Of a stretch of DNA of 64,000 nucleotides, positions 1 through 15,600 are shown one piece after another (position 1 is the first letter of the stretch; the number at the start of each line of letters is the position of its first letter). Source of the stretch: Tetrahymena elliotti 4EA (Eukaryota > Ciliophora > Oligohymenophorea > Hymenostomatida > Tetrahymenidae); the NCBI GenBank assembly GCA_000231825.2, contig JH720297.1:1379617-1443616 (forward strand), given 5' to 3'. The position numbers were made by a program, and so were the translations under genes. The notes below the pieces were generated by a model that was given only the letters and a program-made list of their open reading frames with translations, ran no database searches and was not told the DNA's origin.

Positions 1-2
1 TT

Positions 3-176
3 TTATCAGAAGGTTTAAAAAAGATTTAAGAAATTAAAGCTGCTCCAGGATCTAAGCTTCGTTAATACATCGATACTATAAACTAACTTTATCTTCCAGA
101 AATTATCTAATTCTACTCTCCTGGCTACGAATAAACTCTTCTAAAGGAACTAGAAGACTTCAACCCTGCAGATTGA
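3..176 (+). CDS. 3' end of an unidentified gene (partial)
   Basis: The frame starting at base 3 is open with in-frame TAA/TAG (Gln) and closes at TGA 174-176, giving about 57 C-terminal residues. The peptide is mixed-composition and well folded-looking (charged helices, a Tyr-Leu-Pro segment and a Phe-Tyr-Ser-Pro-Gly-Tyr segment near the end), unlike the surrounding AT-rich spacer. Local GC is visibly higher than in the sequence after the stop. The 5' part lies outside the window. I do not recognise the family, so no function is assigned. Confidence 0.6.
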
Positions 177-1859
177 AGAAGCTTACTTATTAGTTGATTA
201 TTTTTATTGTAATAAGCACTACTCTATAAAAACTCTTTAGAAATATCCTAATAAACTATCAACCAATCGCTCAATAAATTCATAAATAAATACATATGCT
301 CATCCCATCCATACAAAGATAGATAGATAGATACAAATATAAAATATTTTTTTAACATACTCAAAAATTAAGTTTATAATTTTTACTATTAAAAAATTAA
401 TATAGTTACTTATTGATCATTTATGTAAAAGCTATGCAACTTTGATAATGATTCTCTTTATTATTAAATGTACAGTTCTACAAATTAAAGAATTTTATTT
501 TCATTTTATTAAAACTTGTTTGTAAAGGAATGGTGAAAAAGGCTGAAAAAAAACTATTATTCATTGTAATGAAACCATCTATTACTCATTTTTTTTAAGA
601 CTATTTAAAATATTTTTTTTTGGATATCTTATCCTTTTAATTTATTTTATAATGATCCTTCTTTTTGTCTCCTATAGTCTTTAATAAATTTACCAAATAA
701 TAAATAACTATCATTTCCAAATATAAATTTCCTTTAATTTTTGAATTCAAAAAAATAATACATAACATCACCAAATAATTCAAATTCATTTTTTTATCAA
801 AATTTCAATAATGGATTTGATTCATTTGTGATCTATTCAGAAAAACTCAAAAATATTATTTTAACAAATACTATTTAACTGAAAGAATTAAAATAAGATA
901 ATAACTCAATTTCATCAAAAATGAAAATTGTTTTCTTCTTGATTTTTTTAAAAAAAATTTATTTTAAGTAATACTAATTATTGTATATATTTTTAATCAT
1001 TCTGAGAGGGGATAAAAAGGAAATGTAGATTCTTATTGGAATTAATTAGAAAGTAAATTTAAAAAATACTTAAGATAAAAATACTCAAATATTTTATTAA
1101 TACTTTTTGTTTTTTAATTAGGTTTTTTTGAACTGATTTAACTTAAACTTTAAAATTAAAAATTATAAATTTAGACAAATCAAAAAAAAATAATAAAATT
1201 AAAATTTGGTTCATTATTTTTGATGAGAACGAATTTATAAAAAGGATAATTTTTAAAATTAAATTAATGTGAAAGCAAGCATATCATAATAAATTTCTAG
1301 AATTGATGAATTAAATTTAGATGAAAGGATAAAAATAGAAATTTTATGTAACTAGAAATGTAAAAAAGAGGGAAATGATCAGGAAAGCAATTTAGTTTAG
1401 GTAGAGATAATTAGTATATTAGGAAGGAATAACATTAAAGATAGCTAGTTAGTGTGTTTTATTTGAATTGACAGTAATTAAATGACCGTATTTATTAAAT
1501 TTAGATGTCATAAGATTTTATTTACAATTATTAAAAATAAATTTGATAAAAATTTATCATAATGACTATATGAATAAGAATGGTAATCAAAGATTTAAAG
1601 GATATTTTGAGAATTGAATTAATTATTAATTATCGCAACTGCGCACTGCTTTTTTGATTTTATTCATTTGATTCGCAATTTTTTATGTAATGATGAGAGT
1701 TAATCCAGATAATCATTTAACTTTATTCCAAAAAAAAAAATAAGAAGAAAAAATCATTAAATTATTTAGTAAAATTTGCAAAAATAAACAAACTAGAGAT
1801 TGTAAACAAAGGTTTCTCAATTATTTATAAAATATACATACAAATAAAAAGGCATTTTC
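177..1859. other. Intergenic, no gene seen
   Basis: AT-rich spacer between the partial first gene and the PI4K start. All frames break quickly with TGA, even under the ciliate code. It holds homopolymer A/T runs and one (GATA)4 microsatellite at 318-333. No RNA gene or mobile element was recognised. Confidence 0.6.
318..333. repeat. (GATA)4 microsatellite
   Basis: Four perfect GATA units, about 140 bases after the stop of the first gene. Simple-sequence tract with no visible function. Confidence 0.8.
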
Positions 1860-5580
<3,721 letters not shown>

Positions 5581-6546
5581 ACATTTTTGTAAAATGAGAA
5601 TACTTATTTAATATTATTATCTTGATAAACAAGTAAATAAACAAAAATAATAACCAAAACAAATACAACAATAAATAAGGAGATAAATTAAAATATCAAT
5701 TTAAATCAAGCACTAGAAAAGATTTCTAAATAAAAAGAGCTATCATTTAAAATAATTTTTCTATCTTCTGCTCACACATAAAACCATTCTAATAAATAAA
5801 AAATGTGAAAGAGTGAGCAAACAAGAAAATAATTCCAATATAACATTTCAATAATCTAATAATTAAACACTTACAAAATGAATGTTATCTTCCTTTTTTA
5901 TCTAAATTAAATAAAATATAATATATTATGTTTTCTTAATAATTTATTCTAAGTTTGTTCAATTATTTTTTCTATCAATCAAATCAAATTTAAACCTTAC
6001 ATTCTACTTATTTCTCTCATTTTTCTTTGCTTTTTTGTTATTTGTGATTTATATAAAATAAACTATTATTATATTATAGTCTTGTTTCCTTCTTAAGCTG
6101 GGTAACATCTTTATATTAGTCTAAGAATAATACAAAGAAACATATAGAAATTTAATAAATTAAAAAAAATAAAAATATTTTAAGGTATCAAGTGTTCAAA
6201 ATATTTTACTTTATGTCCTCTTTTTTCTTTGTGTGTTCTTCATCACTCATTTTTAAGCCATCTAATATATTTAGATTAATCCAAGAATAGTAAAAATAAG
6301 TAAAAGAAAGATTTTAAAAATTAAAAGAATAGAATTATTAAAATATTTTAAGTTAACAAATGTTTAATTTCTAAAATAATTTTTAGCTTGAAAAATAGAA
6401 AATGCTATTTTAGTGATATTAAAAATTTGTCGTACTTTTTTATCGTTAATTTTTTGAATCAAAATAATTAAAGTTTTTCAAATAATTAAATCAAAAATTT
6501 ATTTTGAATCTGACAAAGATTAAATTAGATATTGTTTTAACAAAGG
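5581..6546. other. Intergenic, no gene seen
   Basis: AT-rich spacer, about 970 bases, between the PI4K stop and the coiled-coil gene. Frames are short in both orientations. A weak complementarity (TGCTCAC / GTGAGCA near 5780-5820) could form a hairpin but is not convincing as a functional element. Confidence 0.6.
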
Positions 6547-8990
6547 ATGAATAGTGATGATGAAAACTTAAATGAGACAATAGGTGATCCTGGGAGAAAG
6601 AGGGTAAATAAAATAAATGACTAATAAGTTATTTTTGCTAATATTTAAATGGTTGTATAATGTAGAATGAATCCATTTTCACATATTTGCAGAGAAAAAC
6701 GAGACAATCATTTTAATAAGTAACGAAATCAATTAATTTGATTACACTAAATTATATTATCTTCTATATTACTTAATAGATTAGAAGAAGCCACTCACGT
6801 TCATCAAATCATAGAAGTGATAATTAACTGATTACATCTTACTCATAATTGAATACAACAACTATTGATCATAGAAATGATTTAAGCTTTTGTGATGAAT
6901 CAAATAAAGAGAATAACTTCCTTTCTTAGATGAATTAATCATTTACAAATTGCTAAACAAGCTAACAAGGATAATAATAAAAAGGATTTGCTAAATTAAA
7001 TAAATTTCATCTGGCTAATTCATTTATCAATAGATGTAATATTTAGGATGATTCATTTTCAAATAATTCAAAATTACTTTTAGATGAGACAACTTCTCCT
7101 TCTATTTCAAATCAAAATAAAAAGTCTTTAAATAAAAGCTTTGATTAAGGATTCAGTTTAAATAGATATTTGAATGAAAGAAAGGGATTTTAAATGGATA
7201 TTAAGAGTGGTATTGAACAATAATAACATTAAACTATTGCTTCTATAGGAAATTAAACAAGAGAAACTAATGATATGGTGCTTTATGAAGAGTAATCAAG
7301 CTATAGATTTAAAGAAACGTTCAGAAATTCTACATAGCAAACTACTTCAAATAATAAAATATCTACTAATTTAATATAAACTCTTTAGAATTATGATTTG
7401 TTTTGGAATCAACTAAGAGCAAAAGCTATTGAAATTATAGATGCAACATCTTCATATAAAATTAAGTAATTTTTCTTACAATTCTAATTATTAATTTTAG
7501 TATTTGTAGGTATGTAAATGATTTGAGTCAAGAGTTCAAAAAAATTGATAAAAGAAGGTTACAAACCTTATCTGATATATATAATTAGATATAATAATAT
7601 GATGAATAAACTAAAATTAAGCTTAATAAATAAACCAAATAATAAGAAGCTAATATCTAGGAATATGAAAAATCTATTAAAGACCTGGAGAGGTAGGTTT
7701 AAGATTAAAAAAAGTAATTAGAAAGAATAGAATAAGAAAATGAAATATTAGCTGGATTGAAAAGAATACAAGAGTAATCACTTAAATATCCTACTGAATC
7801 AGAAACCTCAGAAAAAAACTCTAAATAAATTTAACAAATAGCCTTTTTAAAATAAGAGAATTCTAATCTCAAAGAAAATATGCTCAAATAAGATAAAGAG
7901 AGGTAGTAACTTAAAGAAGAAATACTCAATCTCAAAAAGGAATGTAAAAAATATGAAATTAACATATCAAAGCAAACCCAAGAAATAAATTCCTTAGAAA
8001 ATTCTCTTCATGAAGCAAAAAAAGAATAAAAATCTCATCTCAAACATGATTTAGAAATACTTAAAGTAAACTTACTTTTTCATTTCATTTTTATTTAATT
8101 GTATCTGTATAAAGTCCCATTTATTGAATCATACATGCATCAGTACCTTCTAAAAAAATAAAGTTAGTTTTAATTTAAACTAATTAGAATATAAATGTAA
8201 ACTTTTAGTTTTTAAAGAAGTTTAATGGCCAAGAAAATCAAAATAAGTATTAACTAAAAATATAAAAAATTAAATATCAAATAAAGAGTTTAAAAGAAAA
8301 ATAAAGAGATAAAGTATTTAAAAAATGATTCATAAACATTTATTTTAAAACTTTTAATGTCAAAAAAATACTTAACAATAACAAAAAAATATAATATAAA
8401 CTATTTCAAATCCCCAAAAATTTAATTCTAGCAAGATAAATAAACCTAATGATTAAATTATCTTTTTAATGTTTAATTATTGAATTTGAAAAGCAAAAAC
8501 TCATAGAAAAAGATTCAATATTAGAAGAATAGGTCAAAAAATTAAATGAAACTATGAATTAGAAAGAGAATATCAGGTAAAAGCAGAAACAATAATGGGA
8601 AGAATCTTATAAATAGTTGAAAGAAGAAATTAGAAAGCTAAAAGTAGAAAATTCTTAACTGAAATTAGAAAATGAAAAAGCTGCTAGGACAGTAACATAA
8701 TTATTTTTTTTATATTTATTGATAATTATATAATTTTAAATACTTAGGTATTTGATAATAAAAATGAAAGAAAGTAATTAGAATAATACCAGAAGTAAAA
8801 TGATTTTCTATCACTCAAAGTTAAAGAACATAAAAATTTTTCTGACAAATTGGTAGATGCTATAAACCAAGTAAACATTTTAACTTTAAAGCTAATAATT
8901 ATTCATATTTTAAAAAAGATTAAGCAAGTTTCAGTTTAAAAAGGGTTTAGTGAGTATGTTAATCCGTTCATTAGAGTTCTTGAGATATGA
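6547..8990 (+). CDS. Coiled-coil protein, unidentified
   Basis: Six exons fit exactly: 6547-6603, 6780-7465, 7501-8065, 8494-8691, 8748-8870 and 8919-8990. They sum to 1701 nt, or 566 residues, with consistent phases and TGA at 8988-8990. The first 240 or so residues are Ser/Asn/Gln-rich and probably disordered. From about residue 250 to near the end the protein is a continuous Glu/Lys/Gln/Leu heptad-like coiled coil. No catalytic motif, signal peptide or membrane segment is visible. Intron 7466-7500 is only 35 nt, while intron 8066-8493 is unusually long and stays nearly open in frame, so part of it could be coding. A cytoskeletal or basal-body role is a guess from composition only. Confidence 0.75.
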
Positions 8991-9747
8991 GGGAAGTTGG
9001 ACTGTTTGTTTTATTTAAATAACAATTAAATTAATTAATTAAATAAAATACCTTTAAAATGGATAATTAAATAATAATTTAAAATAATATAATCTATTTA
9101 TCAATTTCTATCTTACATATTTTTACTACTTGTGTTTTATTTTGATTAAATAAATAGACCAATATTAATAATAGATTCATATTTTATCAAAAAATAGCAT
9201 TCAATATTCTCTTCAAATAAAAAAAGAGTAGATAAAAAATAGCAATTTATTGAAAATATTATCAAATAAACTTGTAATTTTATTGATGCATGAATACATT
9301 ATATTTTTCATCAATTAATTCATCTCACATTGTAAAAAATTTTAATTTCTGTCTTGCTTATTTTTATTGTTGTTTTTTTTCATATAATCAGTTTTTATTT
9401 AAAAGTTCTTTTTAAAGAAGATTTTCCCTTTAAATTTCATTATTTCGAAGTAGGTTTAAAATTTTAATAAGAAAATTAATTTATTTGACCAATTGAGTGC
9501 TTAAAATTTTAAACTATAAATGAATTGAAATCATTGTGAAAAATTTAATTAATTTTAATAATTATATTGCTAGATCGATTAACTTTTAGAAAATAAGTTC
9601 TAATAGAAATTGATTGATATCAGATAAATTTGTTAAAAATATCTTTGAGTATTTTTTAATTATTAAAAAAATAAAAAATTTATAAAAATTGTAATTAAAG
9701 TTAAAAGATTTTTCTCGAAATAAGTATAAAATTTGGCTACCATTAGG
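8991..9747. other. Intergenic, no gene seen
   Basis: AT-rich spacer between the coiled-coil gene and the TPR gene. No sustained frame under the ciliate code on either strand and no recognisable repeat or RNA. Confidence 0.6.
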
Positions 9748-12147
9748 ATGAAGAGAGCATTATAATTATTAGCAAAATCATCTATGATTAAAAATAGAAC
9801 AACTTCTAACATTTTTAAATATGGATACAACTGCAATCAATTCACAAAGTTTAATTTATATAACAAATCATGTTATCAATTCAGTTCATCATCTGGATAT
9901 GAAGCTTTCAAGCAAATTTAAGAAGTTGAAAAGTAATTCTAGGAAGCTATTCATGGCAAAAATTATGAAAAAGCTGTTAAAGTACTTGAAGACAAAATTA
10001 AACTTAAGGTATCTTCTCCCAACAGCTCTCTTTTGAATGATTACAGGTAAAATTTCAATATCTCGCATCAAAATAATATAAGATTGAATATATTTATCTT
10101 AAAAATAGAATGCTTGGTGAACTCAACTAGCATTTAGGTAAAGGTCAAGATGCTTTGAATGCATATGAATAAGCTTTAAAATTGTCTATTAAATTGGAAT
10201 CTAAAGAAATTTAAGCCCTCTCCCTTGCTGATATTGCAGGAATTTATTATCTTTCTGAAAACTACTAATAAGCTGTTGGATACTTTGAGGAATCAATTGG
10301 TTTACTTAAGGAAGTAAAAGGATAGTTCCACCAAGATGTTGGTATGGGATTACTTAATTTAGGTGAAAGTTTAGTTAAAAGCTAAGATGGAAATAAAGCA
10401 ATCTAAGTCTATGAAGAAGCCAAAAATATATATAATAAGCTACTTGAAGATGATAAATTAGATTAAAATGCTGTCTTTGAATACAACAGAAACAAAGGTA
10501 AAAAAGATATTTATTTTCAAGCACAAATAAATTTAAATTAGTAATAAAAATTCAATAAAAATATAAAAACGATTTATTAGATCTATCATTCAATTAATCA
10601 AAAATTTATTCAAATTCTCATAGTTCTTATTGATCATAGTAATAAGAAATTAGATTAAATAATATTTTAAACCATAATAATAATGCAATAATAAAATAAA
10701 TTTTTTTAAATAAAATTTTTTATATTGGGCATGCATGATGATGGTTGGTATATTATATTAAATCAAAATATGGTTGAAATATAATTATGTCAAGGGTATA
10801 AGAAATTTTTAATTTTTACATATTACTGTTTATAATAATCCTATTTTAAATATAAATATAATTATGGAAGAGTAATTTTAAAAAAACTGATATCAGATAT
10901 GTACAATCAATCATGATATATTAGATAATACAAATTTTATAAAAGAAAATGAATTTTTAAAATATAATGCTTATGGAGCTTGGTGATGATAATTAGATTT
11001 TAATTAAAATAATAATGGCAATATTAGGTTTAAAAAATATAATGTTTATTAAGCATGATTCAATAATAATATTGGAGTAATAATTTAATTTCAGCAGAAT
11101 GAAATCTTTAAAATATAACTTTTATTGAGTATGATAAGAATAAATTAGATTAAGTAAAATATAAATTATTACACATATGTCAAAAGCACTGGAAAATTTT
11201 GAAAATAAACCCTTATTGAGCAAAATTATGAACTGCTACTAGATTAAATAAGATTCTAATTTTTACAATAATCACAAAATTACAAATTGAATAGAAATTA
11301 AAAAAATGTTTTTATTTTATGTAATAAAATGATTAATGATTTTTTTAAAAAATTTTTAGGTTTATCATGCGATGCTTTGGGAAGTTTGAAGTTATAAGTA
11401 GGAAACTTTTAAGAATCATTGGAAGATCTTTAGACCGCATTGGGAATTTATGGATAGTAATTTGGACCTGAAGATCCTATTTTGGTTGGAACTTTGACAA
11501 ATTTAGCAATTCTTTATTAATCTTTTAGAAAAGAAGATGATGCTTTGAAGATTTATTAAAGAGCTTTGAGAATAGTTGATGCTAACTAAAATAGAATTCA
11601 ACCTCATGAATATCTTAGCTTGATGTTGGGATGCGCTAAATCTTACAATAACTTAGGTAGATTTAGAGAAGCTGTAGAGATGTTTGAAAAATTAGAAAAT
11701 GCTACTAAAGATTTCTAAAAGAATAACCAATCTCTTTTACCTATGATTAAGGGTCACAAAGGATTTTTATTGATTCAACTTGAAAAATTTGATTAGGCTA
11801 AAGAAGAAATTCAAGAAGGATTAAAGATTCTTGAAAATGCTGAGTTTAACATTTACAAAGCTATTTTGTAAACCTAACTTGCTCATATTTTGTTACATCG
11901 TGAGCAATCATTTTAAAAATCATTTGAACTTGCTAAGGAATCCTACGATTATATCTCTAAGTTGAGAAAAGATGATGCTAATTGTGGTGATTGTCTCCGT
12001 ATTATGGGTTTGGCCTCCTCTGCTTTAGGAAATAAAGAATAAGCTAAAAAGTATTTAATTTAATCTCTTGAAATTTTAGAAAAGTCTGGTGACAGAACTG
12101 AAGATGTCAATAAAGTTAAATAAGATCTTGAAAATATTTAAAAATGA
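9748..12147 (+). CDS. TPR-repeat protein, possibly mitochondrial
   Basis: Three exons (9748-10046, 10109-10497, 11360-12147) total 1476 nt, or 491 residues, ending at TGA 12145-12147. The first in-frame Met gives a Lys/Arg/Ser-rich, acid-poor N-terminus (MKRALQLLAKSS) that resembles a mitochondrial presequence; a second in-frame Met lies at 9784. From about residue 100 it consists of tetratricopeptide units of the kinesin-light-chain/TPR_12 style. Examples are LADIAGIYYLSENYQQAVGY, LTNLAILYQSFRKEDDALKI and MGLASSALGNKEQAKKYL. TPRs are protein-binding scaffolds and no enzymatic motif is present. The second intron (862 nt) is far longer than its neighbours and contains diverged repeats. The family is confident, the localisation is inferred. 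Confidence 0.85.
10952..11260. repeat. Diverged tandem repeats inside the TPR-gene intron
   Basis: Roughly four degenerate copies of a 75-90 base unit start near 10952, 11029, 11106 and 11198. Each begins with a (T)TTAAAATATAA-like block followed by a TTAT(T/G)(A/G)AGC-like block and an AATTAGATT-like tail. They lie entirely within intron 10498-11359 and explain its unusual length. Confidence 0.5.
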
Positions 12148-12646
12148 AATTTATTAGTATGAATTAACTATCTATATACACACACCATTCAAATAAGTTT
12201 ATTTTTTATTAATCTATTTATTTTCATCAATATTTATTTTGCTTTTATTATGATTTTTATGATATTAAGCATACATAATATGTAAATAAATGCAGAGAGC
12301 TATTATTTTGCTTTTTAAATTAATGGCTATAAATATTTTTCAAATTCTAAATAAAATTTGAATTTATTTTGAGAGCAATAAAAAAATTGGTTGATTTATT
12401 GATTTCAAATGCTTTTTTGTAAATTTTGCTTTTGGCTTTGCTTTTTTGTGTGTTTGATTGTTTGATTGAGCAGTAAATTTATTTTTATTGTTTTAAAATT
12501 CAAAAAAGAAATAATAAAGTTCAAAAATTAATAGTAAACCATATCTTTAAATATCAATTAATTAATTTATTATATTGCACACAATAAGGTAGGTTGATTG
12601 ATAAATCAAAGCAAACTTGCATAAAATTAAATCAAGACAATCATTT
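12148..12646. other. Intergenic, no gene seen
   Basis: About 500 bases of AT-rich spacer with T-rich runs and short TTTGATTG repeats near 12445. No sustained coding frame or recognisable element. Confidence 0.6.
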
Positions 12647-15600
12647 ATGAAAACTTTAAGCAGAAACAATAGTGAAAAAAGGAGGAAAGACTCTGAAAGT
12701 GACTAAAGGATAGGAGTTATAAGAATTAATGAGGGTTTAATAAAATAAGTTACAAATCAAAGTGATTTTTCATAGATTAAGGCATTAAATTTTCATATTA
12801 GATTAAACAATAATTCAAAAATTTAAGTAAATATTAAGCATAAAAGATAATAGAATCAATAATGATATTATTTATTATAAAAATAATAGAGATTAGAAGG
12901 ATTAGACGAACTTGTTAATTTATAAGAACTTAATCTTAGTTATAATAGCATTTAAAAAATTGAAAATTTGTCTCGTTTGCAAAATTTAAGAGAACTCAAT
13001 TTAGCAGAAAACAATATAATAAGATTAGATGGCATAGTAATATTATATATAATAATTATGACAATTTATTATTATTTAAGATAATTTAATAATATTGATA
13101 ATTATTATTTTATTAGGAAGTTCTAAGAAATATAGAAAATGTTAATCTGAATGGAAATAGCATCTTTGAATTGCCAGTAGATATCCTTAAACATTTATAA
13201 AAGCTTAGAGTTTTAAAGCTAACAAGAAATAAAATTAAAGAAATAGGATAAGTTTAGAATTTAAGTGCTTTGAGTAGTCTTGAAAGTCTATCGATAAGTG
13301 AAAATCCATTCTGTAAATCGATTACATATTAAGAATATTGTGTTTATTCAATAACTGGGCTCAAGGTAAAAAATGATAAAAGCAAACAAGAAAATTATTA
13401 TCAGCAAATAAGCAAATTATTCACATTTATATTAAATTAAAAATTTAAATATTGATTTGTTTTTTTAATACTAATTTAAAGGTTTTAGACTCTAAAAAAG
13501 TTGATGAGGATTAGAGAAAGAATGCTTTATTTTTATTCTCAAGCAATCTGTAAAATAAAAAGGGAGGAAATAATCATTAAAATAGTGCTAGAGAGGATGT
13601 TGGTATGATAAAAAGATAAATAGAATAATCCAATCAATAGAAAGATCAATTATCATATGAAAATCAATATTTGAAAGAAGAAAGAGACTAATTAAATTAA
13701 TAAATTGAAGGTTTAAATGAGAGATTTTAGATTCAATTAAAAGAAAACTCAGCATTAAGTGAAAAGTAAATTTGCTTATTTTTTGATATTATGATTTAGT
13801 TTGCATTATTTAATAAATAGGTTGGCTAAATTAGAAGCAGAACTATAGAATTATAAAATAGATGATATGTTTTAATCCTTTAAAGACACAAGAAACTTTG
13901 ACTTAAATAAGTTAATGGATTTTTAGAACACTTAAAATTTAGTTGAATTTGATAATTAATATTTTAACAAACTTGAGTCTAAGTCCAAAGACCTCTATGA
14001 AAAAAGGGAAGAATATCTCTTTAAAATCGAGTAAAAGAATTGCTTTCAATAGCATTAAAATTCATTTATTTATTTTAAATATTTAATAAAAAAGAAATTT
14101 AGAAGCCTAATGTGATAGATTAAAAGAGAGGATTATAGAAAGAGAAAAAGAAATGAACTAAGCAGCTGAATCTTATTTTTAAATGAAAAACCAAATTAGA
14201 ATGAATAGTAATGTTAAGTTTATGAAAGACTCATTTATGCCTGATTCTGATGACTTAGAAATTCTTATCAAATAAAAGGAAGCTAAGCTCGCATTTCACT
14301 ACAATGAAGTAAGAACTCTTTTATTCTTTCTTTCTTATGTTTTTAAAAGGAATCAACAATCAACAAAAATTAAAAACAATTGAAAAATATACAAACTATT
14401 TCAAAGTTTTAGAAAAAACTCTAATACAAATAAAAGAAAGAAATCAAGTTTTTTCATAAAAAATAGATTTAAAAAAAACATGAAATATGCTTTTTTTCAA
14501 ACATTAAAAATAAAATTTTATTGAATTTAGTAATTAAAATTAAATCTTTTTTTGGAAATTAGAATGAAAAGCTTAGATTTGCTAATAGCGAACTTTAGAG
14601 AGAAATTGATTAGACAAGAGATAAGATTGACAAGACTAGAGTATTGATTAATAAATTAGATGCAATAAACGATGGAGAGAGTACATCTAGCGAAGTAGAA
14701 GATGAGAGGGTTCTTTTAGATAAGAAAATAAACTCTCTTTATCAAAAATTAACTTCTTAATAAGAGAAGAATAATGAGATAATCCACTTGATTACATCTA
14801 TTAACAATGAAGTAGAACAAATTTAAGTTAATAAATTTTTATTAAAAATCTTTTGATTTATTTTTAGGTTAATTTTTTGAGCTAAGAAATTGAAGATCTA
14901 AAAAAATAAAGATAAGAAAGCTACTTAAAGCCTTAGAAAACTGTTAAAACAAATGAATCAGAAAGTGTTGGATTAGATAATGAAAAACTCAAGGAGTTAA
15001 GCAACAACATAACATTTTTCTAAAATGAAATAAATCTGATGAATGAGAAATTAGAGGATAATTAAAAAGTGTTAAAGGAATTCCATATTTTATTGTAAAA
15101 GAACTAATCTGAAATAGATATTTTAGAATCACAAAAATAATAAATTCAAAATAATTTTAAAGCAAGCACATTTGTAAATAATTTAAGTAACAGCTTTAAA
15201 AAGACTGTTTAGAATTAGTTAACTAATGCCGCTAATAACCTTTAAAATATTGTACATGTTCTTAAAACTAAGGCACCAAAAGTTTTAAATAAAAAAATAT
15301 CTGTAATTAATAAGATTGAGTAATAAGTTAATTAAGTTACTGCTGATCCTCAGATTGATAATTTTTCTTAATGTTTAGCTGATTTAAGTGGTGCTATTAG
15401 GTTTATTTTTGAGGAGATGGATGACTTTAAAATAGAGCAGGGAGTTATTTTCGATGAGTAGACTAATTTAAAACGTAAGGAGTTCTATCATCTTCAATAA
15501 TAAATTGAAGACTTTTCACAAGAGAAATAAAGATGCTTTGACTAAATAAATGCTTTATACAAAGAATATATTTATGATTAAGTGAATAATCCTTCTAAAA

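Noticed and set aside
9821..10071. Overlapping short ORFs of 71 and 60 residues on opposite strands
   Set aside because: Both lie over the first exon of the TPR gene in the wrong frame or strand and show no family features.
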